DNA from: Mucilaginibacter rigui
Lineage (GTDB): Bacteria; Bacteroidota; Bacteroidia; Sphingobacteriales; Sphingobacteriaceae
DNA: 64,000 nt
Assembly (NCBI RefSeq): GCF_014773275.1
Contig: NZ_JACWMW010000002.1
Span: forward strand, 1,116,001-1,180,000
Reading direction: 5' to 3'
Below are positions 10,153 to 19,125 of this stretch, one piece after another (position 1 is the first letter of the stretch; each line of letters opens with the position of its first letter). The translations under genes were made by a program, and so were the position numbers. The notes under the pieces are model-generated. The model had not been told where the DNA came from. It made no database searches and saw only the letters and a list, made by a program, of their open reading frames with translations.

Positions 10153-10160
10153 TACTTTTG
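10153..10160 (+). promoter_or_regulatory. Bacteroidota -7 box upstream of the GH127 gene
   Basis: TACTTTTG matches the TAnnTTTG consensus exactly and lies 32 bases before the start codon. No convincing TTG -33 element sits 19 bases upstream, so the promoter is probably weak or activator dependent. Confidence 0.5.
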
Positions 10161-10191
10161 AATATCTTAATAAATCAAATATTTACCGCCC

Positions 10192-12198
10192 ATGAAAAAG
10201 TTTTGTTTGATGATGTTTTCCTGTTACAGCCTCACCGCCCTGGCCCAAAAACAGGATTATCCCATACAGCCGGTGGCTTTCACTCAAGTGAAACTTACCG
10301 ACCATTTCTGGACCTCCCGCATCGAAACAAACCGTACGGTAACCATCCCGGCGTCGTTTGAGCGTTGCGAGAGTACCGGGCGTGTAAAAAACTTCCAGAT
10401 GGCGGCAGAGCATAAGGGCAAATTCTGCACCACCTACCCGTTTGACGATACCGATATATACAAAACAATAGAGGGCGCGTCATATTCACTGGCCCTGCAC
10501 CCCGATAAAAAGTTGGATCATTATGTAGATTCAATGATTACCATCATTGGCCGTGCGCAGGAACCCGACGGTTACCTGTACACCGCCCGCACTATCGACC
10601 CACTGCATGTTGGCCCCTGGCTGGGCACCCAGCGCTGGGAAAAAGAACAGGAGAACAGCCATGAATTATATAATGCAGGCCATATGTATGAAGGCGCCGT
10701 CGCCCATTTCCTGGCTACGGGTAAACGTAATCTCCTCAATATCGCCCTCAAAAATGCCGATCTGCTGGTACGAACTTTCGGGGCGGGTAAAAGGCATGTA
10801 GCGCCGGGCCACCAGGTGGTAGAAATGGGGCTGGTAAAGCTGTACCGCATTACCGGCAAAAAAGAATACCTGGATCTGGCCAAGTTTTTTATTGACGAAC
10901 GCGGCCATAAAGAATATAACAAAAAGAGCAAAAACGTGTACGAGAACGGCATTTACTGGCAGGATGACAAGCCTGTTATCGATCAGGATGAAGCCGAAGG
11001 CCATGCTGTGCGTGCTATGTATCTGTATTCGGGCATGGCAGATGTGGCTGCTCTAACGGGTGATAAAGAATACCTAGCCGCAATTGATAAGATATGGAAC
11101 AACATGGTGGGTAAAAAAATGTACGTTCAGGGCAGCATAGGTGCCGTTGGCGATGGCGAACGCTTTGGCGATAACTACGAACTGCCTAACGCCACGGCCT
11201 ATAATGAAACCTGCGCCGCCATTGGTAACGTATTCTGGAACGAGCGGATGTTCCTGCTGCATGGCGATGCCAAATACATTGATGTGCTGGAGAAAACCCT
11301 GTATAACGGCTTAATATCCGGCGTGGGCCTTGATGGCAAATCCTTCTTTTATACAAATGCCATGCAAATCCGCGATGGCTTTAACCACCCCGATATTGAG
11401 CGTGAGCGTGCTGGGTGGTTCACCTGCTCATGCTGCCCTACCAACGTGGTGAGGCTAATGCCGTCTATCCCCGGCTATGTCTACGCACAAAATGGTACAG
11501 ATGTTTACGTAAACTTGTTCATTAGTGGTACTGGTGATATGAAAGTGAACAATAAAGACCTGAAAATAACCCAGCAAAATAATTACCCATGGGATGGAGC
11601 GCTGGCCTTTACCGTTAATCCGGCAAGCAGTATGGATCTGAACCTGAAGATCCGCATACCGGGCTGGGCGCAAAACCAGGCTGTACCGTCAGATCTGTAT
11701 AGTTATCAAACACCATTGAACAAAAAGATCGTGATCAAACTGAATGGTAAACCTATTGATTACCAAATACAGGGTGGCTATGCGGTTATCAGCAAAAAAT
11801 GGAAAAAAGGCGACAAGGTAGAAATGAACCTGCCTATGGATGTACAGCGCGTTATTGCTACTGATAAGCTAACCGAAGATGCCGGTAAGATAGCCCTGCA
11901 GCGCGGCCCCATTATGTACTGTGCCGAATGGAAGGATAACGATGGCAAGGCAGCTAATATCATCGTTCCGCAAAACACAACATTTAGTACTGTTTATAAT
12001 GCCAACCTGCTAAACGGTATAACTATTATAAAAGGCGATGTGAAAACTATACAGGTTGGTGCCGATGGGCAAAACGTCAGCACTGTAAATAAAACCATGA
12101 CGGCCATTCCGTATTACAGCTGGGCTAACCGGGGCAAAGGCGAGATGACGGTGTGGTTCCCGCAACAGGTAAAATATATTGAATTGATAACAAGGTAA
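10192..12198 (+). CDS. Beta-L-arabinofuranosidase, GH127/GH146 (DUF1680) family
   Basis: This 668-residue protein has a signal peptide (MKKFCLMMFSCYSLTALAQ) and the DUF1680 (alpha/alpha)6-barrel fold signature. The motif YNETC puts Glu339 and Cys341, and FTCSCCPTN puts Cys412, Cys414 and Cys415, where Bifidobacterium HypBA1 has its zinc-binding Glu338/Cys340/Cys417/Cys418 set and catalytic cysteine. The metal and nucleophile residues therefore look intact. HypBA1 removes beta-1,2-linked arabinofuranose from hydroxyproline-linked arabino-oligosaccharides of extensin. The gene sits directly upstream of a hydroxyproline degradation operon, which fits that substrate. GH146 members act on other arabinans, so the exact specificity is inferred. 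Confidence 0.88.
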   Translation: MKKFCLMMFSCYSLTALAQKQDYPIQPVAFTQVKLTDHFWTSRIETNRTVTIPASFERCESTGRVKNFQMAAEHKGKFCTTYPFDDTDIYKTIEGASYSLALHPDKKLDHYVDSMITIIGRAQEPDGYLYTARTIDPLHVGPWLGTQRWEKEQENSHELYNAGHMYEGAVAHFLATGKRNLLNIALKNADLLVRTFGAGKRHVAPGHQVVEMGLVKLYRITGKKEYLDLAKFFIDERGHKEYNKKSKNVYENGIYWQDDKPVIDQDEAEGHAVRAMYLYSGMADVAALTGDKEYLAAIDKIWNNMVGKKMYVQGSIGAVGDGERFGDNYELPNATAYNETCAAIGNVFWNERMFLLHGDAKYIDVLEKTLYNGLISGVGLDGKSFFYTNAMQIRDGFNHPDIERERAGWFTCSCCPTNVVRLMPSIPGYVYAQNGTDVYVNLFISGTGDMKVNNKDLKITQQNNYPWDGALAFTVNPASSMDLNLKIRIPGWAQNQAVPSDLYSYQTPLNKKIVIKLNGKPIDYQIQGGYAVISKKWKKGDKVEMNLPMDVQRVIATDKLTEDAGKIALQRGPIMYCAEWKDNDGKAANIIVPQNTTFSTVYNANLLNGITIIKGDVKTIQVGADGQNVSTVNKTMTAIPYYSWANRGKGEMTVWFPQQVKYIELITR

Positions 12199-12324
12199 GC
12201 TTTCTGCCTGGGCCAGCCTTGCAAAGGGGGGGTCTTGAAAAAGTAGTGGTCCTCTGTTGAGAAGGGCCATGTGGGGGTAGACAGATGCTAAAAAACGATT
12301 TTAAGAACACAAAAAAATAACAAC

Positions 12325-13272
12325 ATGAGTGTAATTTGGAAAGGGGTATTCCCAGCGGTAACAACAAAGTTTACCGAGAATGATGAATTTGATTTTGATG
12401 CTTTTGATAAAAATATTGAAGCGCAGTTGGAAGCAGGTGCAAGCGGTATTATCATCGGTGGCTCGTTGGGCGAGGCAAGCGTTTTAAACGATGAAGAGAA
12501 AATAGAGTTGCTAAAGCACACCGTACAGGTGGTTGCAAAACGCGCTTACGTGGTACTTAATATTGCGGAGCAAACAACCAAAGCTGCCCTGCTTTGTGCC
12601 GAAAATGCTGCTAAATATGGTGCCGATGGATTAATGATGCTGCCACCATTACGTTATCTGGCTGATGAGCAGGAAACATTAAACTATTTTGCGGCTGTGG
12701 CAAAAAGCACTACGCTGCCTATCATGATCTACAATAACCCGCACGATTATAAGATAGAGGTTACGTTGGATATGTTTGAGGAGCTATCGCAATACAAAAA
12801 CATCCAGGCGGTGAAAGAATCTACCCGCGATGTGAGCAACGTAACTCGTATGATCAATCGTTTTGGCGACAGGTTTGCCATACTTTGTGGTGTAGATACA
12901 TTGGCTTTAGAAAGTCTTTTTATGGGTGCTGATGGTTGGGTAGCCGGTTTAGTTGATGCCTTCCCCAGGGAAACAGTTGCCATTTTCAGGTTAGCTAAAG
13001 AAGGCCGCATGCAGGAAGCGTTAAAAATTTACCGCTGGTTTTTACCGGTGCTGGAGCTGGATATCCACCCAAAACTGGTGCAGTACATTAAGCTGGCCGA
13101 AACGGTTACCGGGCTGGGTACCGAAACGGTTAGGTTGCCAAGGGCTAAAATTACCGGCAAGGAGCGCGACAGGGTTTTGGGTATTATTAACAACGCTGTA
13201 AAACACCGCCCCGAACTGCCTGCGGGTAGCTGGGGTGTTGAAGCCGAGATTGATGTGACAGGGGTGAGCTAA
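12325..13272 (+). CDS. DapA-superfamily lyase, probable pyrroline-4-hydroxy-2-carboxylate deaminase
   Basis: The 315-residue protein is a class I aldolase of the dihydrodipicolinate synthase/N-acetylneuraminate lyase family. The Schiff-base lysine is Lys164 in QAVKEST, and Tyr136 lies in IMIYNNP. GGSLGEASVL matches the substrate-carboxylate loop. Alone it could be any member of the family. Its neighbours are a semialdehyde dehydrogenase, a hydroxyproline epimerase and an FAD amino-acid oxidase, which point to the deaminase (LhpC/HypD type) that converts delta1-pyrroline-4-hydroxy-2-carboxylate to 2-oxoglutarate semialdehyde. True lysine-pathway DapA is shorter and would not be expected here. 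It starts 127 bases after the GH127 stop. Confidence 0.85.
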   Translation: MSVIWKGVFPAVTTKFTENDEFDFDAFDKNIEAQLEAGASGIIIGGSLGEASVLNDEEKIELLKHTVQVVAKRAYVVLNIAEQTTKAALLCAENAAKYGADGLMMLPPLRYLADEQETLNYFAAVAKSTTLPIMIYNNPHDYKIEVTLDMFEELSQYKNIQAVKESTRDVSNVTRMINRFGDRFAILCGVDTLALESLFMGADGWVAGLVDAFPRETVAIFRLAKEGRMQEALKIYRWFLPVLELDIHPKLVQYIKLAETVTGLGTETVRLPRAKITGKERDRVLGIINNAVKHRPELPAGSWGVEAEIDVTGVS

Positions 13273-13400
13273 TATTTAATGTCAGCCTGCATTTTTAAAA
13301 TAGAGGCATATGATATTTTATTTAATAAATAATGGCGATGTTTTGTCAGTAGCTAAATTTAAAACATCTGATTATAAATACTTTAATAAGTTTTCGCGGC

Positions 13401-13422
13401 GTTCACGGTTGTAAACGTGAAC
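13401..13422. repeat. GTTCACG-N8-CGTGAAC hairpin
   Basis: Seven-base perfect arms flank an 8-base spacer in the gap between the deaminase and dehydrogenase genes. The same arms and spacer length recur at 54560-54581, so this is either a small dispersed repeat or a protein-binding palindrome. Confidence 0.5.
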
Positions 13423-13499
13423 ACTTATACCGCCATTAATTGACAATTGTTATGGGAAGCCTGTTAAAAACTGAGCTTAATACCATAAAACACAATATT

Positions 13500-15071
13500 A
13501 TGGAAACACGGAATTTAATCGGATACCAATACATAAAAGGGGATAAAGCTTTCAGAGGTATAAACCCTGCGACAGGTAAAGAGCTTGAAGCAGAGTTTAA
13601 TGCGGCGAACTTAGCAGATGCAGACAAAGCGATGCAACTGGCCGATAAAGCATTTGCTGTTTACAGTCTTGCAGACGGAAAAACTAAAGCTGCTTTTTTA
13701 CGCAGCATAGCCGACGAGATAAACGCCCTTGGCGATACCCTGATACACCAAGCCATGGCCGAAAGTGGCCTGCCTGAGGCAAGGTTGCAAGGAGAACGTG
13801 GTCGTACAACCGGTCAGCTGAATATGTATGCCAATTTGCTGGAAGAAGGCAGCTGGGTTGATGCAGTGATTGATACCGCTATCCCTGATAGAAAACCTTT
13901 GCCACGGGTAGATTTGCGGAGAATGGCGGTGCCTGTTGGCCCGGCAGTGGTATTTGGCGCAAGTAACTTCCCTATGGCGTTTTCTGTTGCCGGTGGCGAT
14001 ACTTGCTCGGCTTTGGCGGCGGGTTGCCCGGTGGTAGTGAAGGCACATCCGGCACACCCGGGTACCAGCGCGCTGGTTGGCGAAGCAGTGAAAAAAGCTG
14101 CCGAAAAGCACGGCTTGCCCGACGGGGTTTTCTCTTTGCTTTATGATGATGGCTATACCGTTGGCGAAGCACTGGTAAGACATCCAAAAACAAAAATAGT
14201 AACCTTTACAGGCTCGCTTAAGGGCGGTATGGCACTGGTGAAAATGGCGCAGGAGCGCGATGAACCTATCCCGGTATTTGCCGAAATGGGCAGCACCAAT
14301 CCTATTATATTATTACCAAAAGCATTGGAGAAACGCGCGGAAGAACTGGCAAACCTTTCGGTGGCTATTACCAATAATGCAGGGCAGTTTTGTACGCAGC
14401 CGGGTTTGCTGCTAGCAATTAAATCTGATGCATTAGGGCGATTTAAAAAAGCGTTAGGTATCGCAATAGCTAATGTTGATTCCTCAACCATGCTTACACC
14501 GGGTATTGCCGCGAACTTTAACAAACTATCAGGCGGTATGATGGTTGATAGTGCGGTTACTGTGATCGCACAATCTGATAAAATAGATTCAGAGAAAGTG
14601 AACCAGGGCGTTGCTGTTGTTGCCGAAATAAGCGCGACTGATTTTTTAGCCAACGAAAAATTCAAGGAAGAGGTTTTCGGCCCGTACTCTATGCTTGTTG
14701 TTGCCGACGATGCTACCCAATTGGAACAGGTTGTAGATTCATTGCACGGGCAATTAACCGCAAGCATCATGGCCGAAAAAGAAGAGCTATCACACTATAA
14801 AAGCATTACAAATAAGTTGGCAAAACTGGCCGGCAGGGTAATATTGAACGGGCCGCCAACTGGTGTTGAGGTAGGCAACGCCATGCAACACGGCGGCCCG
14901 TACCCCGCAACATCCGATAGCAGGTTTACCTCAGTTGGTACAGGCGCTATCAAACGTTTTGTGCGCCCGGTATGCTGGCAAAACTGGGAGCATGATCTGC
15001 TTCCGGATGAATTGAAAGACGGCAACCCGCTAAATATATGGCGGTTGGTTAATGGGGAAATGAGCAAATAA
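13500..15071 (+). CDS. Probable 2-oxoglutarate semialdehyde dehydrogenase
   Basis: This is an aldehyde dehydrogenase of 523 residues from the ATG at 13500. An earlier in-frame TTG/ATG would add about 16-20 residues that do not fit the family. The catalytic cysteine is Cys298 in GQFCTQPG, and the general base is Glu262 in FAEMGSTNP. VFGASNFPMAFSVAGGDT is the cofactor-binding region. The sequence type matches the class of 2-oxoglutarate semialdehyde dehydrogenases found with hydroxyproline and sugar-acid pathways. In this operon it would carry out the last step, giving 2-oxoglutarate for the TCA cycle. The aldehyde substrate is inferred from context. Confidence 0.85.
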   Translation: METRNLIGYQYIKGDKAFRGINPATGKELEAEFNAANLADADKAMQLADKAFAVYSLADGKTKAAFLRSIADEINALGDTLIHQAMAESGLPEARLQGERGRTTGQLNMYANLLEEGSWVDAVIDTAIPDRKPLPRVDLRRMAVPVGPAVVFGASNFPMAFSVAGGDTCSALAAGCPVVVKAHPAHPGTSALVGEAVKKAAEKHGLPDGVFSLLYDDGYTVGEALVRHPKTKIVTFTGSLKGGMALVKMAQERDEPIPVFAEMGSTNPIILLPKALEKRAEELANLSVAITNNAGQFCTQPGLLLAIKSDALGRFKKALGIAIANVDSSTMLTPGIAANFNKLSGGMMVDSAVTVIAQSDKIDSEKVNQGVAVVAEISATDFLANEKFKEEVFGPYSMLVVADDATQLEQVVDSLHGQLTASIMAEKEELSHYKSITNKLAKLAGRVILNGPPTGVEVGNAMQHGGPYPATSDSRFTSVGTGAIKRFVRPVCWQNWEHDLLPDELKDGNPLNIWRLVNGEMSK

Positions 15072-15073
15072 GT

Positions 15074-15150
15074 CAGTAGTCCGGAGCCTTGAGTCCAAAG
15101 TCAAAGGACTGGAAATTAAGACTTAGAACATTCGACTTAAGACTTAAAAA
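15074..15150. repeat. Intergenic repeat of the GACTTAAGACTTAA type
   Basis: The gap holds TTAAGACTTA at 15116-15125 and CGACTTAAGACTTAA at about 15133-15147, together with AGTCCAAAGTCAAAGGACT upstream. These heptad-like repeats fill the whole gap between two operon genes and look like a decayed dispersed element. Confidence 0.4.
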
Positions 15151-15153
15151 AAC

Positions 15154-16155
15154 ATGAATAAAACTTTCTTCTGTATAGATGCGCATACCTGCGGTAATCC
15201 GGTGAGGCTGGTTGCGGGTGGCGGGCCAAATTTGATTGGTGCTAACATGAGCGAAAAACGCCAGCACTTTTTAAAAGAGTACGACTGGATCCGCAAGGGG
15301 CTGATGTTTGAACCGCGTGGGCATGATATGATGTCGGGCAGTATATTGTATCCACCTCATGATCCGCAGAACGATGTGGCGGTGTTGTTTATTGAAACCA
15401 GCGGTTGCCTGCCCATGTGCGGGCATGGAACTATCGGTACCATCACCATCGCCATTGAGGAAGGATTGATCACACCAAAAGTGCCGGGCACTGTACGCAT
15501 GGAAGCGCCTGCCGGTTTGGTTCTGATCTCTTACAAGCAGGAAGGCAAAAAGGTAAAATCTGTAAAGCTGGTGAATGTACCAAGCTATTTGGCTGCAGAG
15601 AATCTGGATGTTGAATGCCCTGATTTAGGGATGTTAACGGTTGATGTAAGCTACGGCGGAAATTTCTACGCCATTGTAGATGCGCAGGAAAACTTTAAAG
15701 GGCTGGAAAACCATACCGCAGATCAACTGATATCATGGAGCCGTGTTTTGCGTCAAAGGATAAACGAAAAATACACGTTTGTGCATCCCGAAAACCCAAC
15801 CATCAACGGATGTTCGCATATCCTGTGGGCGGGCAAAACCATATCGCCGGAGGCAACGGCCCGTAACGCTGTTTTTTATGGCGATAAAGCGATAGACCGT
15901 TCACCCTGCGGTACAGGTACGTCTGCCCGTATGGCGCAATGGCATGCCAAAGGGAAGTTGAAAAAGGGCGATAAGTTCATTCATGAGAGCATTATTGGCA
16001 GCCAGTTCATCGGTACTGTAGAGGATGAAGTAATGCTTGGCGATAAACCAGCCATCATCCCCGGTATTGAAGGATGGGCAAAAGTTTACGGCTACAACAC
16101 CATCAAAATTGATGATGAAGATGACCCGTACGCATTTGGGTTCCAGGTTTTGTAA
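15154..16155 (+). CDS. 4-hydroxyproline 2-epimerase
   Basis: This 333-residue member of the proline racemase family has both catalytic cysteines: Cys89 in PMCGHGT and Cys252 in DRSPCGTGT. These act as the paired base and acid on the alpha carbon. The order epimerase, FAD oxidase, deaminase and semialdehyde dehydrogenase makes trans-4-hydroxy-L-proline to cis-4-hydroxy-D-proline the likely reaction, rather than free proline racemisation. The residue following the first motif and the overall length fit hydroxyproline epimerases. The protein is predicted cytoplasmic, without a signal peptide. This is the first step of the pathway encoded by this operon. Confidence 0.92.
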   Translation: MNKTFFCIDAHTCGNPVRLVAGGGPNLIGANMSEKRQHFLKEYDWIRKGLMFEPRGHDMMSGSILYPPHDPQNDVAVLFIETSGCLPMCGHGTIGTITIAIEEGLITPKVPGTVRMEAPAGLVLISYKQEGKKVKSVKLVNVPSYLAAENLDVECPDLGMLTVDVSYGGNFYAIVDAQENFKGLENHTADQLISWSRVLRQRINEKYTFVHPENPTINGCSHILWAGKTISPEATARNAVFYGDKAIDRSPCGTGTSARMAQWHAKGKLKKGDKFIHESIIGSQFIGTVEDEVMLGDKPAIIPGIEGWAKVYGYNTIKIDDEDDPYAFGFQVL

Positions 16156-16163
16156 TTAAAAAA

Positions 16164-16252
16164 ACGTCATTGCAAGCGTAGCGTGGCAATCTTCGATAGA
16201 AAAGTTCGCTACAAGCATGTCAAGGATTGCCACGCTACGCTCGCAATGACGT
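16164..16252. repeat. REP-like long palindrome, copy 1
   Basis: Two arms of about 29 bases (16164-16192 and 16223-16252) are inverted copies built on CGTCATTGC-AGCGTAGCGTGGCAATC, separated by about 30 bases. A related palindrome lies at 58720-58817. It sits between two genes of the hydroxyproline operon and could stabilise or process the transcript. Confidence 0.8.
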
Positions 16253-16273
16253 CCTGAAAATATTTAACAAGTA

Positions 16274-17518
16274 ATGAGTAAAGCAATAATAATAGGCGGG
16301 GGAATAATAGGACTTTTTTCAGCTTACTACCTGAACAAGTCGGGTTGGGAAGTAGAGATATTGGAGCAGGGTGACCTGACCGATAACGCCTCATTTGGTA
16401 ACGCGGGTATGATAGTGCCCAGTCATTTTATACCATTGGCAGCGCCGGGTATGATAGAGCAGGGCTTTAGATGGATGTTTAATAGTAAAAGTCCATTTTA
16501 CGTAAAGCCGAGTTTAAACCCGGAACTGATAGGATGGGGACTTAAATTCCTGAAGGCTGCCAATAAGCAACATGTGGAACGTTCGGCAACGGCACTGCGG
16601 GATCTGTCCTTACTCAGCAAAAAACTTTACACGGATTTAGAGCAGGATGCCGACTTTGATTTTGGCTTTGCCGATAAAGGCATCCTGATGCTTTTTAAAA
16701 CCTCGAAGTTTGAAGATGAAGAGCGCCATACCGCTGAAAAGGCTATTAGCCTTGGCCTTGATGCGCAATACCTTACCGCTGATGAATGCCGCAAACTACA
16801 GCCAGACATTGAGCTGGACGTATTAGGCGCGGTGCATTACCATTGCGATGCGCACCTGTATCCCAACAAATTAATGGTGGCTCTGGTTAATCATCTTGAA
16901 AAGGCCGGGGTAAGGATCCACCGGAATACCCCTGTTACTAAAATAGAACATATCGATGGTAAGATAACCCGGGCTATCAGCAATGATAAAAGCTTTATGG
17001 CAGATACCTACGTAATGGCCGGTGGCGCATGGACACCTGCTATTGCCAAACTGGCGGGGCTAAACATCCCACTGATGCCGGGCAAAGGTTATTCTTTTAT
17101 GGTTGATGAACCACAGCACCGCATGACCATCCCCGCCCTGCTTTGCGAGGCAAGGGTATCGGTAACACCTATGAACGGGCAGATCCGCTTTGGGGGAACT
17201 ATGGAAATTGGCAAGATAAACCAACAGGTAAATATGAACCGGGTGGCAGGCATCGTGGAATCAATCCCTCAATATTTCCCAGATTTTACGCCTGCCTTAC
17301 CGCGGCAAAAGGATATATGGTTTGGTTTCCGTCCCTGCTCACCTGATGGTTTGCCTTACATAGGCTTATCGGACAAGTACAAAAACCTGGCTGTTGCCAC
17401 AGGGCATGGCATGATGGGATTAAGCCTTGCACCTGCAACCGGTAAACTGATTGATGAGGTGATGAATAGCACCCTCCCATCAGCCAGTATCAGCCAGTTT
17501 TCGCCAAACAGATATTAA
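16274..17518 (+). CDS. FAD-dependent D-amino-acid oxidoreductase, probable D-hydroxyproline dehydrogenase
   Basis: This 414-residue DAO/DadA-type flavoprotein starts with MSKAIIIGGGIIGLFSAYYL, the GxGxxG dinucleotide-binding fold. The C-terminal block GHGMMGLSLAPATG is the usual FAD-contact motif of the family. In the hydroxyproline pathway this enzyme oxidises cis-4-hydroxy-D-proline to delta1-pyrroline-4-hydroxy-2-carboxylate, the substrate of the DapA-like deaminase encoded upstream. It is separated from the epimerase gene by a REP-like palindrome but lies on the same strand. A general D-amino-acid dehydrogenase is possible if context is ignored. Confidence 0.86.
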   Translation: MSKAIIIGGGIIGLFSAYYLNKSGWEVEILEQGDLTDNASFGNAGMIVPSHFIPLAAPGMIEQGFRWMFNSKSPFYVKPSLNPELIGWGLKFLKAANKQHVERSATALRDLSLLSKKLYTDLEQDADFDFGFADKGILMLFKTSKFEDEERHTAEKAISLGLDAQYLTADECRKLQPDIELDVLGAVHYHCDAHLYPNKLMVALVNHLEKAGVRIHRNTPVTKIEHIDGKITRAISNDKSFMADTYVMAGGAWTPAIAKLAGLNIPLMPGKGYSFMVDEPQHRMTIPALLCEARVSVTPMNGQIRFGGTMEIGKINQQVNMNRVAGIVESIPQYFPDFTPALPRQKDIWFGFRPCSPDGLPYIGLSDKYKNLAVATGHGMMGLSLAPATGKLIDEVMNSTLPSASISQFSPNRY

Positions 17519-17602
17519 TTAGCGATATAGTGAATGACTGAATTAGTGATTTTGCTGAGTATATAAATTACTAATTCACTAAATCGGTCGTTCACTAATT
17601 AA
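17519..17602. repeat. A+T-rich imperfect inverted repeat, copy 1
   Basis: AATTAGCGATATAGTGAAT and GAATTAGTGATTTT are mirrored by AAATTACTAATTCACTAAAT and GTTCACTAATT. The element fills the gap between the convergent oxidase and DUF5777 genes and is related to the one at 56026-56107. Confidence 0.6.
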
Positions 17603-17603
17603 A

Positions 17604-18551
17604 TCAATAGGCCGATTTGTGTTTCTTGTTGAAGTCAAAGATCCTGGAGATGGTGAACCCTAAACGGAACTGCCCTTTGCTCCAGCTTGATTGGGTGTTG
17701 TTGATATAATTAAATTCGGAGATAGCCTGCGCGTTGGTAAAGTTTATAGTAAAGACGTGCCCGCCTGTTTCGATCTCTATACCTAAACCCAGTCCGTCAT
17801 AAAATCTGGGATCAACACTATTGTTCCTGTAGTTAGAGAACGGATGCACATAATCTACCACCAACCCCATCCGCTTACTGAATTTTAAACGACCTGCTGC
17901 AGATAAGGCGAAGATATTTTTTTCGTTACCTGCTAAAAATGGATAGGGGATGTTATTCCTTAAATAGATGGGCGATACCTGCAGCGATAATGCCGATGAA
18001 ATTTTACGAGCTATAACCGCCTGCATTAAGTACGAGAAACGGTTTGCATAATCATCAAACATCGTAGTTTCGGTATGGTATGTTTTAAAACCCGTTTTAC
18101 CTATCAGGGTAACGGCAACGGGCATGCTCTCATCCGTTTTTTGATGCAATATATTGTATTTTAAACCCAGCTCAAGCATCTGTTCAAATTTGCTGCGGCC
18201 AAAATCAATATTCAGGTTATCGGTAAGGCCGTATTCAAAACCGATGTAAATGTCAGATGAGTTATCAAGGCCCCAAAGCGTTTTACCGCCACCTGCCGAG
18301 CTGCCAATATCACCAAAACGGTGTATCACCAAAAAGTTAAGCTCTTTCTTTTTAACCGTTTCGGTGGTTTGTGATAGTATTAAGCGAGTTGCCTTAAAAG
18401 TAGCAATAACAGGCTCACCTTTTTCAGGGGCGCTTAGCGTATTCATTAACGAATCGGTGCTGTTTTTGGCTGCTGTGTCTTTTTTAATGGTTTGGGCTTT
18501 TAACAAGCCGGCTGTACATAACAGCGTAATAAATAAGAGGGATTTTTTCAT
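17604..18551 (-). CDS. DUF5777 family outer-membrane beta-barrel protein
   Basis: The 315-residue protein has a clear signal peptide (MKKSLLFITLLCTAGLLKAQ). It then has alternating amphipathic strands with repeated motifs such as FLVIHRFGDIGSSAGG, DIYIGFEYGLTDNLNIDFGR and LKYNILHQ. This is the DUF5777 pattern, a barrel family found beside YceI and cytochrome genes in Bacteroidota. It lies 24 bases downstream of the YceI-like gene on the same strand, so the two are probably cotranscribed. The role is not established. The C-terminus ends in FDFNKKHKSAY rather than the aromatic residue typical of many barrels. Confidence 0.8.
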   Translation of the reverse strand: MKKSLLFITLLCTAGLLKAQTIKKDTAAKNSTDSLMNTLSAPEKGEPVIATFKATRLILSQTTETVKKKELNFLVIHRFGDIGSSAGGGKTLWGLDNSSDIYIGFEYGLTDNLNIDFGRSKFEQMLELGLKYNILHQKTDESMPVAVTLIGKTGFKTYHTETTMFDDYANRFSYLMQAVIARKISSALSLQVSPIYLRNNIPYPFLAGNEKNIFALSAAGRLKFSKRMGLVVDYVHPFSNYRNNSVDPRFYDGLGLGIEIETGGHVFTINFTNAQAISEFNYINNTQSSWSKGQFRLGFTISRIFDFNKKHKSAY

Positions 18552-18575
18552 GATAATTATAAGTGTTAGGGATTA

Positions 18576-19118
18576 TTATTTATATGGCGAATAAGTTGCG
18601 TTAACCTGCACCTTAATGGTTTCGGCAATGTTGTGGAATACCAGCGTGGGGATCTCTATCTTATGATCTTTACAGGCAACGATAAATTCAGAGGACAGGC
18701 TGATAGCACCCCCGCTAACCGTAAGCTTACCCGGAATGGTGCGGCTTTGCTTTACACCGTGTACTTCAAATACTCCGCTGGCCATTACCGGGTACACGCC
18801 ATCTTTAGTTACATCGGGCGTTTGCGCAAGCTTACCCTTAAAGCTGGCCTGCGGATACTTGTCGCTCTCCATATAGTTCTCGTTAAAATGCTCCTGCATT
18901 AAAGCTTTATCAAACTTTAAAGAGCGGATAGGCACGCTGAAGGCAAGCTCGCCGGTAGCGGCATTAAAAACCGAGGTGCCTTTGTCTGTTTTGGCCTCGA
19001 TATCTTCAATTGGTGCTTTTGAATAGATGCTTACAGTAGCATTTTTACAGACATAGATTTCCTGCCCCGCTTGGTTTGTACTAAACCAGACGAGTAAAAT
19101 TAGAGCGATATACTTCAT
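18576..19118 (-). CDS. YceI-like domain protein
   Basis: The 180-residue protein has a short signal peptide and a single YceI-like lipocalin fold. It shows VSIYSKAPIEDIEA, then FSVPIRSLKFDKALMQEHF and the block MESDKYPQASFKG. Members of this family bind isoprenoid or amphiphilic ligands in the periplasm. It sits 7 bases downstream of the gene for the anti-sigma-like barrel protein and 24 bases upstream of the DUF5777 gene, so all four minus-strand genes may form one transcript led by the sigma factor. The ligand is unknown. Confidence 0.82.
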   Translation of the reverse strand: MKYIALILLVWFSTNQAGQEIYVCKNATVSIYSKAPIEDIEAKTDKGTSVFNAATGELAFSVPIRSLKFDKALMQEHFNENYMESDKYPQASFKGKLAQTPDVTKDGVYPVMASGVFEVHGVKQSRTIPGKLTVSGGAISLSSEFIVACKDHKIEIPTLVFHNIAETIKVQVNATYSPYK

Positions 19119-19125
19119 GTTTTTT

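Larger units (their letters stand above)
9792..10191. other. 400-base intergenic region before the GH127 gene
   Basis: It holds the terminator at 9824-9860 and a promoter -7 box at 10153. The A+T-rich remainder (about 9870-10150) has no credible coding frame and no structured repeat that I can see. Confidence 0.7.
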
